DNA from: Nakamurella sp. A5-74
GTDB taxonomy: Bacteria; Actinomycetota; Actinomycetes; Mycobacteriales; Nakamurellaceae
Assembly: GCF_040438885.1 (NCBI RefSeq)
Contig: NZ_CP159218.1
Location: 806,001-870,000, forward strand
Reading direction: 5' to 3'
DNA length: 64,000 nucleotides
Below, in pieces: positions 34,543 through 41,400 of the stretch. Under the pieces are notes generated by a model. That model was not told the origin of the DNA and searched no databases. It worked only from the letters and a program-made list of their open reading frames with translations. Every line of letters starts with the position of its first letter. The stretch's first letter is position 1. The position numbers and the translations under genes are program-made.

Positions 34543-35019
34543 GTGAGCACCGAAGGTTTTGCTGTTGCAGTGATCCGCGAGGAGACCGACTGGCGGTGCT
34601 CGCTGTTGGCCGAAGATCTGGTCGACGACCTCGACGGGGTGATCACCGCCCTTCGGCGACTGTCCGGCAGCGGAGCGGTGTTCGCGCTGGTCAGCGTCGA
34701 CGAGGAGTTCTTCGTCGTCGTCCGGCCGGTGCCCGGCGGTGCTGCACTCATGCTCTCGGATGCCACCGCAGCACTCGACTACGACATCGCCGCCGACATC
34801 CTCGAACTGCTGCAGGTCCCCATCCCCGACGAGGACGACGTCGACGACGACCCATGGCCGGAGGGTGATCTGACGCTGCTCGCAGACCTGGGTGTGCCCG
34901 AGGAGCAGATGCAGATCATCGTCGACCAGGCCGAGCTCTATCCCGACGAACAACTCGAGATGATCGCTGCCGCTTGCGGTTTCGCCGATCAGTTCGCCGC
35001 GGTGATCGAGAAGCTGTGA
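34543..35019 (+). CDS. tRNA adenosine deaminase-associated protein (TIGR03941-like), 158 aa
   Basis: Acidic protein consistently found directly upstream of tadA in actinobacteria. It opens with FAVAVIREETDWRCSLL and is rich in Asp/Glu (IPDEDDVDDDPWPEGDLT). The function is not established; the fixed neighbourhood suggests a partner or regulator of TadA. GTG 34543 is the start, and its stop overlaps the tadA start by GTGA (35016-35019), giving translational coupling. Confidence 0.88.
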   Translation: MSTEGFAVAVIREETDWRCSLLAEDLVDDLDGVITALRRLSGSGAVFALVSVDEEFFVVVRPVPGGAALMLSDATAALDYDIAADILELLQVPIPDEDDVDDDPWPEGDLTLLADLGVPEEQMQIIVDQAELYPDEQLEMIAAACGFADQFAAVIEKL

Positions 35020-35498
35020 CCCCGGAGGCTGTCGTGCCGGGTGCGGATCCTGCTGAGGCGTGGATGCGGACGGCCCTGTCGGAGGCGGCTGCGGCCGGCG
35101 CTGCGGGCGATGTGCCGATCGGTGCCGTGATCACCACTGCGGACGGCACCCTGCTGGCCGTCGGGCGCAACGAACGCGAGCACGCGCACGACCCGACCGC
35201 GCACGCCGAGATCGTCGCGCTGCGCGCCGCCGCCGCGGTCACCGGCCAGTGGAACCTGACCGGCACCTCGTTGTACGTGACGGTGGAACCCTGCGCGATG
35301 TGCGCCGGAGCGCTCGTGCAGGCGCGGGTGCGAACCCTGGTGTACGGCTGCCGTGAGCCGAAATCCGGTGCGGCAGGCTCACTCTGGGACTTGCTAACCG
35401 ATCCGCGCATCCACCACCGCGTCGAGGTGATCGGCGGTGTGCTCGCCGACGAGGCAGCCACCCTGATGCGCGAGTTCTTCGCCGCCCGGAGACGCTGA
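35016..35498 (+). CDS. tadA: tRNA-specific adenosine deaminase TadA, 160 aa
   Basis: Zinc enzyme that converts A34 to inosine in tRNA-Arg(ACG). The zinc and catalytic residues are H63-A-E65 (PTAHAEIVAL) and C93-x2-C96 (VEPCAMCAGAL). GDVPIGAVI and REPKSGAAGSLWDLL are family motifs. The GTG start at 35016 overlaps the partner gene's stop; a longer frame would overlap that gene further. The downstream tRNA-Ser gene at 37501 is a common neighbour of tadA in actinobacteria, here separated by a repeat-rich spacer and a nuclease gene. Confidence 0.95.
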   Translation: MTPEAVVPGADPAEAWMRTALSEAAAAGAAGDVPIGAVITTADGTLLAVGRNEREHAHDPTAHAEIVALRAAAAVTGQWNLTGTSLYVTVEPCAMCAGALVQARVRTLVYGCREPKSGAAGSLWDLLTDPRIHHRVEVIGGVLADEAATLMREFFAARRR

Positions 35499-36194
35499 CC
35501 GGGCCTCTCCCAGTGCCGCGGATGAGGACGCTGCTCCGCCCGGTTGTCGAGCAGCGAGGAACGAGCGTGACGAGACACGCTCGGCCGCGCCGGTTCGCAG
35601 GAACCTTCTTGTGGAGTCGGCCACGGCTGTGCCCCGGGTCCCGCCCGGCGGGGATCCGCGGGTTCGCAGGCTCTCCCGGCGGATTCCCGCCCATGCCCGA
35701 GCCACTCCCTGACCCGGGGCGCAGCCGCGGCGGATCACCGGCGTCCACGACGATGAATCGAGATCCACCCCTCTGTCGCCGGCCGAGCGACGAACGAGTC
35801 GAGATCCTGTCCGGTCACGACGAATCGATGACGCAGCACAAGCCCGGCTGCGACGGCTGATCGAGCAGCGAGGGACGAGCGTGTCGAGATCCCGTCCGGT
35901 CACGATCGGTCTCGACTCACTCTGTTCGCTCGACCACCGAGCATCGTTGATCGAGCGAGGAACGAGTCGAGATCCCGTCCGGGCACGACGAGCTGACGCA
36001 AGATGGCCGCTCGCCCAGCATTTCGCAAGAGCCGCCGCGGAAACATCTGGCGCGCGGCCGTTCTCCGTCACTGCCGGCACGGCATCACCCGGCTCGCTCA
36101 TCGAGTGACGAGAGCATGCCCCTCGACGATCATGGGGGCAGGACGTCCTGCCGAAATGCGTATCGAGGGCCATGTCCTCGTCACAGGGTCAGGG
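35499..36194. repeat. Gene-free spacer filled with dispersed repeats
   Basis: No gene is supported in these 696 bases. Five members of a ~30-40-nt repeat (GATCGAGC..GAGGAACGAG..TCGAGATCCCG type) lie at 35547-35576, 35783-35820, 35859-35905, 35909-35938 (inverted) and 35949-35988. The copies from 35783 on share the tail CCCGTCCGGTCACGA or a close variant. Bases 35948-35976 are identical (29 nt, inverted) to 55638-55666. The spacer ends with copy 2 of the ~80-nt palindromic element. Confidence 0.85.
35993..36071. repeat. Palindromic ~80-nt element, copy 2
   Basis: It has the same ends (TGACG on the left, CGTCAC on the right) and the same right flank GCGGCCGTTCTCCGTCAC as the copy at 19334-19413. 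The inner hairpin is less perfect here (CCAGCATTT and AAACATCTGG). It lies immediately after the dispersed repeats and 124 bp from the end of the nuclease gene. Confidence 0.75.
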
Positions 36195-37388
36195 TCAGCT
36201 CCCGTAGATCGCGGCCACCCACTCCGGGTGGTCGATGAACGGGTTGCGGTTGTGCTGCCAGGTGTCGAAGACCTTCTGGTTGCGCGTCTTCTCGAACGCA
36301 TCCGGCGGGTCCTGCGCGTTCCACTTCTTCAGGGCGGAGAGCTTGCCCATGTAGGGCGCAGTGCCGTTGCCGGTGATGTCGTTGATGCCGAGGTTAGGCT
36401 TGCCGTCGCCGCCTTCCCAACGGATGTCCATGTAGAAGATCATCCGGGCGACATCACCCTTGTCGGCATCGCGCGGCTCCCACGACGTGGTCGTCGAGTA
36501 GTTGCCCTTGGCTTCACTGTTCTCGGTGCCGCCCTCGGCGAAATCCTTGTTGCCACGCGAAGAGTTGACGGACACATCGGCTGCGCGGAGGTGGTTGAGG
36601 TCGGTGCCGGGACCGTTGGCGGTACTGAAGTCGCCGTGGCTCTTGGCGTAGACGTGCTCGCGGTTCCAGTTCTCCACGCCGCTGCCGTTGCTCGACTTGG
36701 GAACGCTGCGGCCGGTGTACAGCTCGACGACGTTGCCCGAGTTGTTCGGATCCTGGTCGACGTCCTTGATGCCGTCCCAGACCTCGTCGTAGGAGAGTGT
36801 GGTGACGCCGGTCGAGATGATCGTGTGCACCTTCGAGCGCAGGGCCGCTCCGGTGAGACCCGAGGTGCCGGTGTAGTAGGCACCGGGATCGCCGGTACCA
36901 CCGCCGGGATCACCCGGGTCGGTTCCGCCGCCGGCCGGGACGGCGAAAGCGCTCGCCGAGACGAGGCCCGGGTGGCTGAAGTAGGAGGCGAAGGAGCCGG
37001 CGACGTCCAACTTCTTCCCGACCGACGTGGGATTGGTCTTGAGGCCGTAGCCAGCGCGGAAGGCACTCGGGATCTGGACGTAGAGGATCTTGGCGGTGGC
37101 GGTCTCACCTGCGGTGTCGGCCAGGGCGAGCGCGTAGTCGCTGGGAAAGCCTGAGGTGACGACGGTCGACGAGCCGGTGGGCTGACCGACGACATACCCG
37201 GTGACGGTGCCGGCGCTGCCCTGCGCGGCGATTGCCTGCGCGACGGAGATGCTCGCGGTGGTGGCGACCGCCGAGGTCGGTCGAACGGGTGCGGTGACAG
37301 CGTGCGCGGCGGTGGCCGGGGCCAGGATGCCGGCACCGAACAACAGTGCGGTGACAAGTGATGTCAGAAATTTCCGGGGGATGGGCAC
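36195..37388 (-). CDS. Secreted endonuclease I-family nuclease, 397 aa
   Basis: Extracellular DNA/RNA nuclease related to EndA/BsnA. A signal peptide is clear (basic VPIPRKF, then LTSLVTALLFGAGILAP, with cleavage near AAHA). A beta-rich OB-like domain (~30-170, similar to DUF5689/YhcR-type domains) follows, then a Gly/Pro linker (GGGTDPGDPGGGTGDPG) and the endonuclease I domain with ENWNREHVYAKSHGD, TDLNHLRAAD and GDVARMIFYMDIRW. GTG 37388 is preferred because the signal peptide begins there; an ATG at 37424 would add 12 residues. It ends just after the repeat spacer and lies 112 bp from tRNA-Ser on the other strand. Confidence 0.88.
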   Translation of the reverse strand: MPIPRKFLTSLVTALLFGAGILAPATAAHAVTAPVRPTSAVATTASISVAQAIAAQGSAGTVTGYVVGQPTGSSTVVTSGFPSDYALALADTAGETATAKILYVQIPSAFRAGYGLKTNPTSVGKKLDVAGSFASYFSHPGLVSASAFAVPAGGGTDPGDPGGGTGDPGAYYTGTSGLTGAALRSKVHTIISTGVTTLSYDEVWDGIKDVDQDPNNSGNVVELYTGRSVPKSSNGSGVENWNREHVYAKSHGDFSTANGPGTDLNHLRAADVSVNSSRGNKDFAEGGTENSEAKGNYSTTTSWEPRDADKGDVARMIFYMDIRWEGGDGKPNLGINDITGNGTAPYMGKLSALKKWNAQDPPDAFEKTRNQKVFDTWQHNRNPFIDHPEWVAAIYGS

Positions 37389-37500
37389 GTTCAGCAAAGT
37401 CCCATGGCCCGCCGGGACCGGCAACCCGAAGTCAGGTGAAGCCTTCCGGGATCAAGTATCGGGTGCGAGCGCTCGCCGGATCTCCGGTAGCATTCGTCCC

Positions 37501-37590
37501 GGTAGCGTGTCCGAGCGGCCTAAGGAGCACGCCTCGAAAGCGTGTGTGGGTGAAAGTCCACCGTGGGTTCAAATCCCACCGCTACCGCCA
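37501..37590 (+). tRNA. tRNA-Ser(CGA), CCA encoded
   Basis: Class II tRNA. The acceptor stem GGTAGCG (37501-37507) pairs with CGCTACC (37580-37586), the discriminator is G37587 and CCA is encoded. The D arm GAGCGGCCTAAGGAG, the anticodon loop CTCGAAA (anticodon CGA at 37535-37537), a long variable arm (GTGG...CCAC) and the T arm GTGGGTTCAAATCCCAC are all present. Its 3' 23 bases are the left attachment core of the integrated element. Confidence 0.97.
37568..37590 (+). other. Left attachment site core (attL)
   Basis: Last 23 bases of tRNA-Ser including CCA, from TTCAAATCCCACC to CTACCGCCA. The identical 23 bases recur at 45574-45596. Insertion leaves the tRNA intact because the core restores its 3' end. 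Confidence 0.93.
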
Positions 37591-37852
37591 ACGGGATCCG
37601 ACCCGCGACCTGCGCAGACGCCCAGGCTCGCGGGTCGACCTGTATCCGGATCCCGCAGTCAGCCCGCAGCATCGTCGAGATCGTCCTCGATCGGACCGTC
37701 GGATTCGCCGTCCATCCACCGTTGGATCGCAGCCCCGCCGTCCCGCGTGCAGGATCCTCGCTCCGGTCCGGGTTGCCACCGCGATCTCCTCGGCCGCGGC
37801 GTCCAGCTGGTCACGTGGTCGGGATGTTGAGGGCTGCCCGCGTGGCGCGCCT
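37591..37852. other. Left-end non-coding region of the element
   Basis: 262 bases between the attachment core and the end of the integrase gene. It holds the candidate arm site (37646-37669); no supported gene is seen. Confidence 0.6.
37646..37669 (+). other. Candidate integrase arm-type site, left
   Basis: CCGGATCCCGCAG, a 3-base variable spacer, then GCCCGCAG. The same sequence occurs in the same orientation at 45455-45478, 21 of 24 bases identical. Both lie inside the element, 56 bp from the left core and 96 bp from the right core, as expected for tyrosine-integrase arm sites. Confidence 0.65.
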
Positions 37853-39025
37853 TCATCGTTGGGTGCCGGTCCGGGACAGGATCCCGGCGGCTGTCACCGC
37901 CAGGTCCAGGCGGTCGGCCACGGCCTCCAGATCGTCGTCGAACAGGTCGGCGTACACGTCCAGGGTCATCGCCGCCGATGCGTGTCCCAGCATCTTCTGG
38001 ACCGCCTTCACGTTGGCGCCGGCCGACACGGCCAGGCTCGCCGCAGTGTGCCGCAGATCGTGCGGCGTCAGGCGTGGCAGCCCTGCCCGGATCCGAGCCC
38101 CCTCGAACCACCCGCCCGTCCCCCTGGGTGGACGCATGAACCCCGCCCGGCCGGGGAACACGAGATCCTCGCGCCCCTTCCCGACACACTGCTCAGCCAA
38201 CACCGGGGCCAGGAACGCCGGGACGGGCACAGTCCGGCGCCGGTGGTTCTTCGGCGTTCCCAGCTCGACACGGCTGCCCACCTCGACGGCATTCTGGGAG
38301 ATCGAGATGCGGCGCCGCAGCAGATCGAGATCCCGCACCCGCAGCCCTGCCGCCTCACCCCACCGCAGACCGCCATAGGCCAGGAGCAGCACCATCGGCC
38401 CGCGGTCGCCGGCAGCGGCAGCCAGGTCGTGGACCTGTCGGTGCGTCAGATAGGTGTGTTCGCGGCGGACCTTTCGTGGCAGCTTCACCCCGCGCGCCGG
38501 GTTCGTGATCAGGCGCCGATCCTTGACCGCGTCATCGAGCACTGCGGCCAGGACTCCGTAGGCCCGCTGCACTGTGGTTGCGCTCCGGGCCTTGCGCTCG
38601 CCGTCGTCACCGACTGGACCGGCGGCCAGGTCGGACACCCATTGCTGGACCGTGGTGTGCATGACGTCGACGATCCGGGCCCGTCCCCACGTCGGTTCGA
38701 CGTGCAGGCGCCACGCGATCTCCAGCGGCCGGAACGCAGACGGCTTCAGGTGGGTCTGCCGTCCCAGCCAAGACGGGCCCAGCTCGCCCAGCGTCACGTG
38801 GCCGGCCTTCGGCTCCACGTACTGCCCCGTGACGAGGCCGGTCGTCTGCTCGTCGAGCCAGGACTCTGCATCGACCTTCCGATCGAAGACCCGTTCGCGT
38901 TCCCGCGCGTTGTGGTCGACGTACCTGGCCCGCCACCGCTTCCCAGTGCCGGCCTTCGCTGACGGTGTGCCGTCGCGGAGCTTCCACCGGTCCTCCACGC
39001 CGCCGCGGCGGTTACGCCTCTGCAT
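37853..39025 (-). CDS. int: Tyrosine site-specific integrase, 390 aa
   Basis: Catalyses integration and excision at tRNA-Ser. The N-terminal part (~25-75) looks like an arm-binding AP2/DUF-type domain, followed by a SAM-like core-binding domain (~75-180) and the catalytic domain with R221 (YGGLRWGEAAGL), K259 (GTPKNHRRR), H322 and R325 (PHDLRHTAAS), H348 (MLGHAS) and nucleophile Y358 (TLDVYADLF). All catalytic residues are intact, so it is probably active. Its 5' end overlaps the upstream Xre gene by 14 bp, suggesting co-expression under that regulator's promoter. Confidence 0.97.
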   Translation of the reverse strand: MQRRNRRGGVEDRWKLRDGTPSAKAGTGKRWRARYVDHNARERERVFDRKVDAESWLDEQTTGLVTGQYVEPKAGHVTLGELGPSWLGRQTHLKPSAFRPLEIAWRLHVEPTWGRARIVDVMHTTVQQWVSDLAAGPVGDDGERKARSATTVQRAYGVLAAVLDDAVKDRRLITNPARGVKLPRKVRREHTYLTHRQVHDLAAAAGDRGPMVLLLAYGGLRWGEAAGLRVRDLDLLRRRISISQNAVEVGSRVELGTPKNHRRRTVPVPAFLAPVLAEQCVGKGREDLVFPGRAGFMRPPRGTGGWFEGARIRAGLPRLTPHDLRHTAASLAVSAGANVKAVQKMLGHASAAMTLDVYADLFDDDLEAVADRLDLAVTAAGILSRTGTQR

Positions 39026-39737
39026 CTGGGGCCGCCCATCGGGTCAGCACCTTGTCGAAGAACGCCTGAGCGGGCGGGCCGATGCGTTCGTACTCGTCGT
39101 CATCCATCTCGTCGAAGCGAGCGGGCTCAGGGTCGCTCAGAGTGTCCCTCCATGCCTGCTCGACCACTTCCCGCGGAGCTCCGACCGACAGGAGGAGTTC
39201 GCGCGCCTCGGTGCCACTCAGGGTCGCGAACGCCGACGTGGTGGGGGCTTCGCTGAGGGGTCCCTCGTGGAATCCGGCATGGCGCCTGATGGTTACGAGG
39301 GCGTCGAGAACGGCAGGGCTGTCGTTCTGGTCACGGGCTCGCAACAGGTTGTTGAGGGCGAAGAACACGGCCGACGCGGCCTGGTGAGTGCGCTCCCATA
39401 TGGGGAGCTGTTCGCGGAATCTCGCTACCTCTTCCTGGGATCGGAGGGAGTAGCTCGCCCATCGTTGCATCTGCCGTTTCACAGGGTCGGCGTCGATCAC
39501 CAGCTCGTTGAGGGGAGTGTCGAGCACCTGAGCGATGGCGACCGCCTCGGAAAGGTTGACCCGGCGTGCGCCCGTCTCGATCTTGTAGATCGTCGTCTGG
39601 TGGAACGGGTGCCCGCGCAGGCGGACTGCCTCGGCCAGGTCTGCCTGGCTCATGTCGAGCCGGTCCCGGGTGCTTCTGACGTTGACCGCAAAGGCCTCCT
39701 CGGGATCGGTGCCTGTGGTGTTCGTCTCGTCTGCCAT
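39012..39737 (-). CDS. Xre-type repressor of the element, 241 aa
   Basis: Residues ~18-75 form a helix-turn-helix of the Cro/C1 type (LDMSQADLAEAVRLRG, then TTIYKIETGARRVNLSEAVAIA). The C-terminal 160 residues are helical, without a recognised peptidase or metal motif, so the induction mechanism is unclear. It is divergent from the excisionase-like gene with a 112-bp gap that holds short palindromes. It is likely to be the regulator of the lysogeny-like state, and it is co-transcribed with the integrase (14-bp overlap). Confidence 0.88.
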   Translation of the reverse strand: MADETNTTGTDPEEAFAVNVRSTRDRLDMSQADLAEAVRLRGHPFHQTTIYKIETGARRVNLSEAVAIAQVLDTPLNELVIDADPVKRQMQRWASYSLRSQEEVARFREQLPIWERTHQAASAVFFALNNLLRARDQNDSPAVLDALVTIRRHAGFHEGPLSEAPTTSAFATLSGTEARELLLSVGAPREVVEQAWRDTLSDPEPARFDEMDDDEYERIGPPAQAFFDKVLTRWAAPDAEA

Positions 39738-39751
39738 AGGTCGAAGTTACT

Positions 39752-39800
39752 CCAATCTGTTGTTGCGTTCTATGCCAATCTAGAGCTAGTCTGATCTAGC
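39752..39800. promoter_or_regulatory. Element control region with repeat operators
   Basis: CCAATCT occurs twice (39752-39758 and 39775-39781), 23 bp apart (two turns of DNA). GCTAGTCTGATCTAGC at 39785-39800 is a dyad with 5-bp arms, nested in a wider imperfect repeat (CAATCTAGA...TCTAGCATTG). The region is the most AT-rich part of the element and separates the repressor from the rightward operon, so it probably holds both promoters. Confidence 0.6.
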
Positions 39801-39849
39801 ATTGAGCACAACACCACTTCGGTGTGATGCTTCGAGGAGAGGTGACCGG

Positions 39850-40041
39850 ATGGAAGACGACAGCGAGCTGCTGACAACGGGCGAGGCCGCGCGACTCATG
39901 CGCGTACCGGGCAGCACCCTCGTCTACTGGCGAGGACGGGGCGAGGGGCCCCAGAGCTTCCGAATCGGGCGGCGGGTCGTCTACCGCCGGCACGAGATCG
40001 ATAGGTGGATCCGCGCACAGGAAACCGCGGGCGTCGCGTGA
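39850..40041 (+). CDS. Excisionase-like MerR/HTH_17 protein, 63 aa
   Basis: A single small winged helix (LLTTGEAARLMRVPGSTLVY, then WRGRGEGPQSFRIGRRVVYR and EIDRWI), typical of excisionases and AlpA-like proteins of actinobacterial integrative elements. Predicted to bend attachment-site DNA and favour excision. The start at 39850 has GAGGAGAGGTG upstream; an in-frame start at 39802 would extend over the promoter region. It is the first gene of the rightward operon. Confidence 0.88.
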   Translation: MEDDSELLTTGEAARLMRVPGSTLVYWRGRGEGPQSFRIGRRVVYRRHEIDRWIRAQETAGVA

Positions 40042-40069
40042 CTCGGACCCACCAGCAGGACAGCAAGAA

Positions 40070-40100
40070 GCCCGCCACGGCGTTGGAGCGCCGGGCGGGC
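40070..40100 (+). terminator. Hairpin after the excisionase gene (attenuator or processing site)
   Basis: GCCCGCC (40070-40076) pairs with GGCGGGC (40094-40100), with an inner stem GGCG/CGCC. There is no T-run after it, so it may slow rather than end transcription. It lies in the 108-bp gap between the excisionase gene and the next small gene. Confidence 0.5.
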
Positions 40101-40149
40101 CAGTGCCACACACCCATCCCCAGCAAGGAACAGAGAGCGAGACAACGCC

Positions 40150-40275
40150 ATGAAACCACAGACCCCCGTCAGCCCGGTCGTCCCGAACAGGTTCGTGCAG
40201 TCGATCGTGGCCGGCCGGCGACTGCCCGCCACCGCCCGCATTGCCACCACGAGGTTCCCGCGGGTGACCCGATGA
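40150..40275 (+). CDS. Small basic protein of unknown function, 41 aa
   Basis: ATG 40150 opens a short frame, MKPQTPVSPVVPNRFVQSIV, ending in basic residues. Its TGA overlaps the ATG of the next gene (40272-40275), the same coupling seen along the whole operon, which is the main reason to call it. A longer alternative frame (40005 or 40038 to 40451), running into the next gene without a separate start, has unnatural composition and is less likely. No family recognised. Confidence 0.5.
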   Translation: MKPQTPVSPVVPNRFVQSIVAGRRLPATARIATTRFPRVTR

Positions 40276-40451
40276 GCATCAACCACATCACCGTCGACTA
40301 CCGGGCCGACCAGGACCTCGCGATCGAATCGCGCCGACGTCCGAACGGCGGCGTCGAGATCAGCCTCGACAACCTCGCGGTCAACCTCATCCTCACCGAT
40401 AACCAGCTCGTCCAGCTGCGCGACGTCATCGACGCGGCGGCAACCCGATGA
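40272..40451 (+). CDS. Small protein of unknown function, 59 aa
   Basis: The frame MSINHITVDYRADQDLAIES continues to a compact alpha/beta-like sequence (GGVEISLDNLAVNLILTDNQ). Both ends overlap neighbours by ATGA, so it is a cotranslated member of the operon. I do not recognise the family. Its regular hydrophobic pattern and coding-type third positions support a real protein. Confidence 0.65.
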   Translation: MSINHITVDYRADQDLAIESRRRPNGGVEISLDNLAVNLILTDNQLVQLRDVIDAAATR

Positions 40452-40966
40452 GCGCCGCAGTGCGGGCCGCCCACGACCTCGTGCCGTCCGAGGAGATCCT
40501 CGACGCCATCACCGTCGCCCACGACGCCGGCGCCACCTACGAAGAGATCCTGGAGTCCATCGAGATCCTCGCCGAAGACCAGGAGGCCAAGGCCGCCACC
40601 GCCGAGCAGCACCCGGCACGCGAGAAAGCCCGCCCGTTCTGGCAAACGATGGACTGCCCGTCATGGTGCGACGCCGAACACGCGGTCAACAGCCGACGCG
40701 TCCACCAGAGCAACCCGACCGTCGTGTGGTGCACCCGCGCCACCCCTGAGGCCGGGACAGACACCCCGACCGCGATCCAGTTCCACGCCTGGGTGTCCCA
40801 GCAGGACCTGCACCGCGACCCCCTCATCTACGCCGGCCACAACAACGCAGGCGAGTACTACCAACCCCTCACCGTCGCAGAGGCGCGCATGTACGCAGCG
40901 CAACTGCTCCGCCAGGCCGACATCGCCGAAGGCATCGACCGTGACCGGCCCGGTGATCACACGTGA
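40448..40966 (+). CDS. Small protein with a CPSWC motif, DUF6907-like, 172 aa
   Basis: The N-terminal ~60 residues are acidic and helical. A CPSWCDAEH motif follows (residues ~74-82) and then WCTRATPEAG and LTVAEARMYAAQLL. The CPxWC...H pattern plus the C-terminal helix resembles the DUF6907 family of streptomycete plasmids and phages. Function unknown; the Cys/His residues suggest a metal site. Coupled by ATGA to the gene before and by GTGA to the gene after. Confidence 0.7.
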   Translation: MSAAVRAAHDLVPSEEILDAITVAHDAGATYEEILESIEILAEDQEAKAATAEQHPAREKARPFWQTMDCPSWCDAEHAVNSRRVHQSNPTVVWCTRATPEAGTDTPTAIQFHAWVSQQDLHRDPLIYAGHNNAGEYYQPLTVAEARMYAAQLLRQADIAEGIDRDRPGDHT

Positions 40967-41223
40967 AGACGTTCCCCGACCACTGGGAACCGCCCCCAGA
41001 CGGCGTCGACCGAGGCCGCGTAGTCGACATCGACGAGGTCGTCATCGATCGCCTCATCGCCGGAATCCCCGTGCGCTCCAACGTTCCCGAGAGGAAGGCG
41101 GCCGTACAGATCCTGACCCTCCGCGGATGGTCCGCGATGCGCATCGGCCAGCAACTCGGATGCGCCCAGCGCACCGTGGTTCGCTATCGCGTCGCAATGC
41201 CGATCGGCATGCGCGGCCACTAG
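40963..41223 (+). CDS. Small helix-turn-helix protein, 86 aa
   Basis: The C-terminal half contains AAVQILTLRGWSAMRIGQQLGC followed by QRTVVRYRV, a helix-turn-helix like those of sigma region 4 or resolvase-type C-termini. The N-terminal half (EVVIDRLIAGIPVRSNVPER) resembles the 'IDxxxVxRLxxGxPVxxxxxER' start of similar actinophage proteins. Starts with GTG in a GTGA overlap. Probable DNA-binding regulator of replication or operon expression. A strong hairpin follows its stop. Confidence 0.75.
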   Translation: MKTFPDHWEPPPDGVDRGRVVDIDEVVIDRLIAGIPVRSNVPERKAAVQILTLRGWSAMRIGQQLGCAQRTVVRYRVAMPIGMRGH

Positions 41224-41228
41224 AGCCG

Positions 41229-41260
41229 CCGCCGCCCCGACGACGTCGTCGGGGCGGCGG
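41229..41260. terminator. Perfect 32-nt palindrome, probable terminator
   Basis: Two 16-base arms (CCGCCGCCCCGACGAC and its exact complement) meet without a loop, 5 bases after the stop of the small HTH gene. The sequence could form a very stable hairpin or a cruciform. No T-run follows. The remaining gap to 41400 has a further short hairpin (GGCCCG...CGGGCC near 41369-41387). The palindrome separates the early small genes from the ATPase gene, so it may act as a partial terminator or a replication-related site. Confidence 0.65.
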
Positions 41261-41400
41261 GTATCACCCCCGGGCCAGGCGCCCAGGACCGCAGCAACAC
41301 GACCAGCGGGTAGATCCCGAAGCGTCGAGCACCAGCCGCACACAGCAGCGGCACCGCCTGACACACAGGGCCCGCAGCCGGGCCCGGAACGGACTCCTTC

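Noticed and set aside
40005-40451. Single longer gene covering the 41-aa and 59-aa genes
   Set aside because: The N-terminal part has an unnatural Arg/His/Pro-rich composition and would read through a hairpin. Two short genes with ATGA overlaps fit the operon's pattern better.
41221-41400. CRISPR array or origin iterons
   Set aside because: The repeats here are palindromes, not regularly spaced direct repeats with unique spacers. No cas genes and no iteron series are present in the window.
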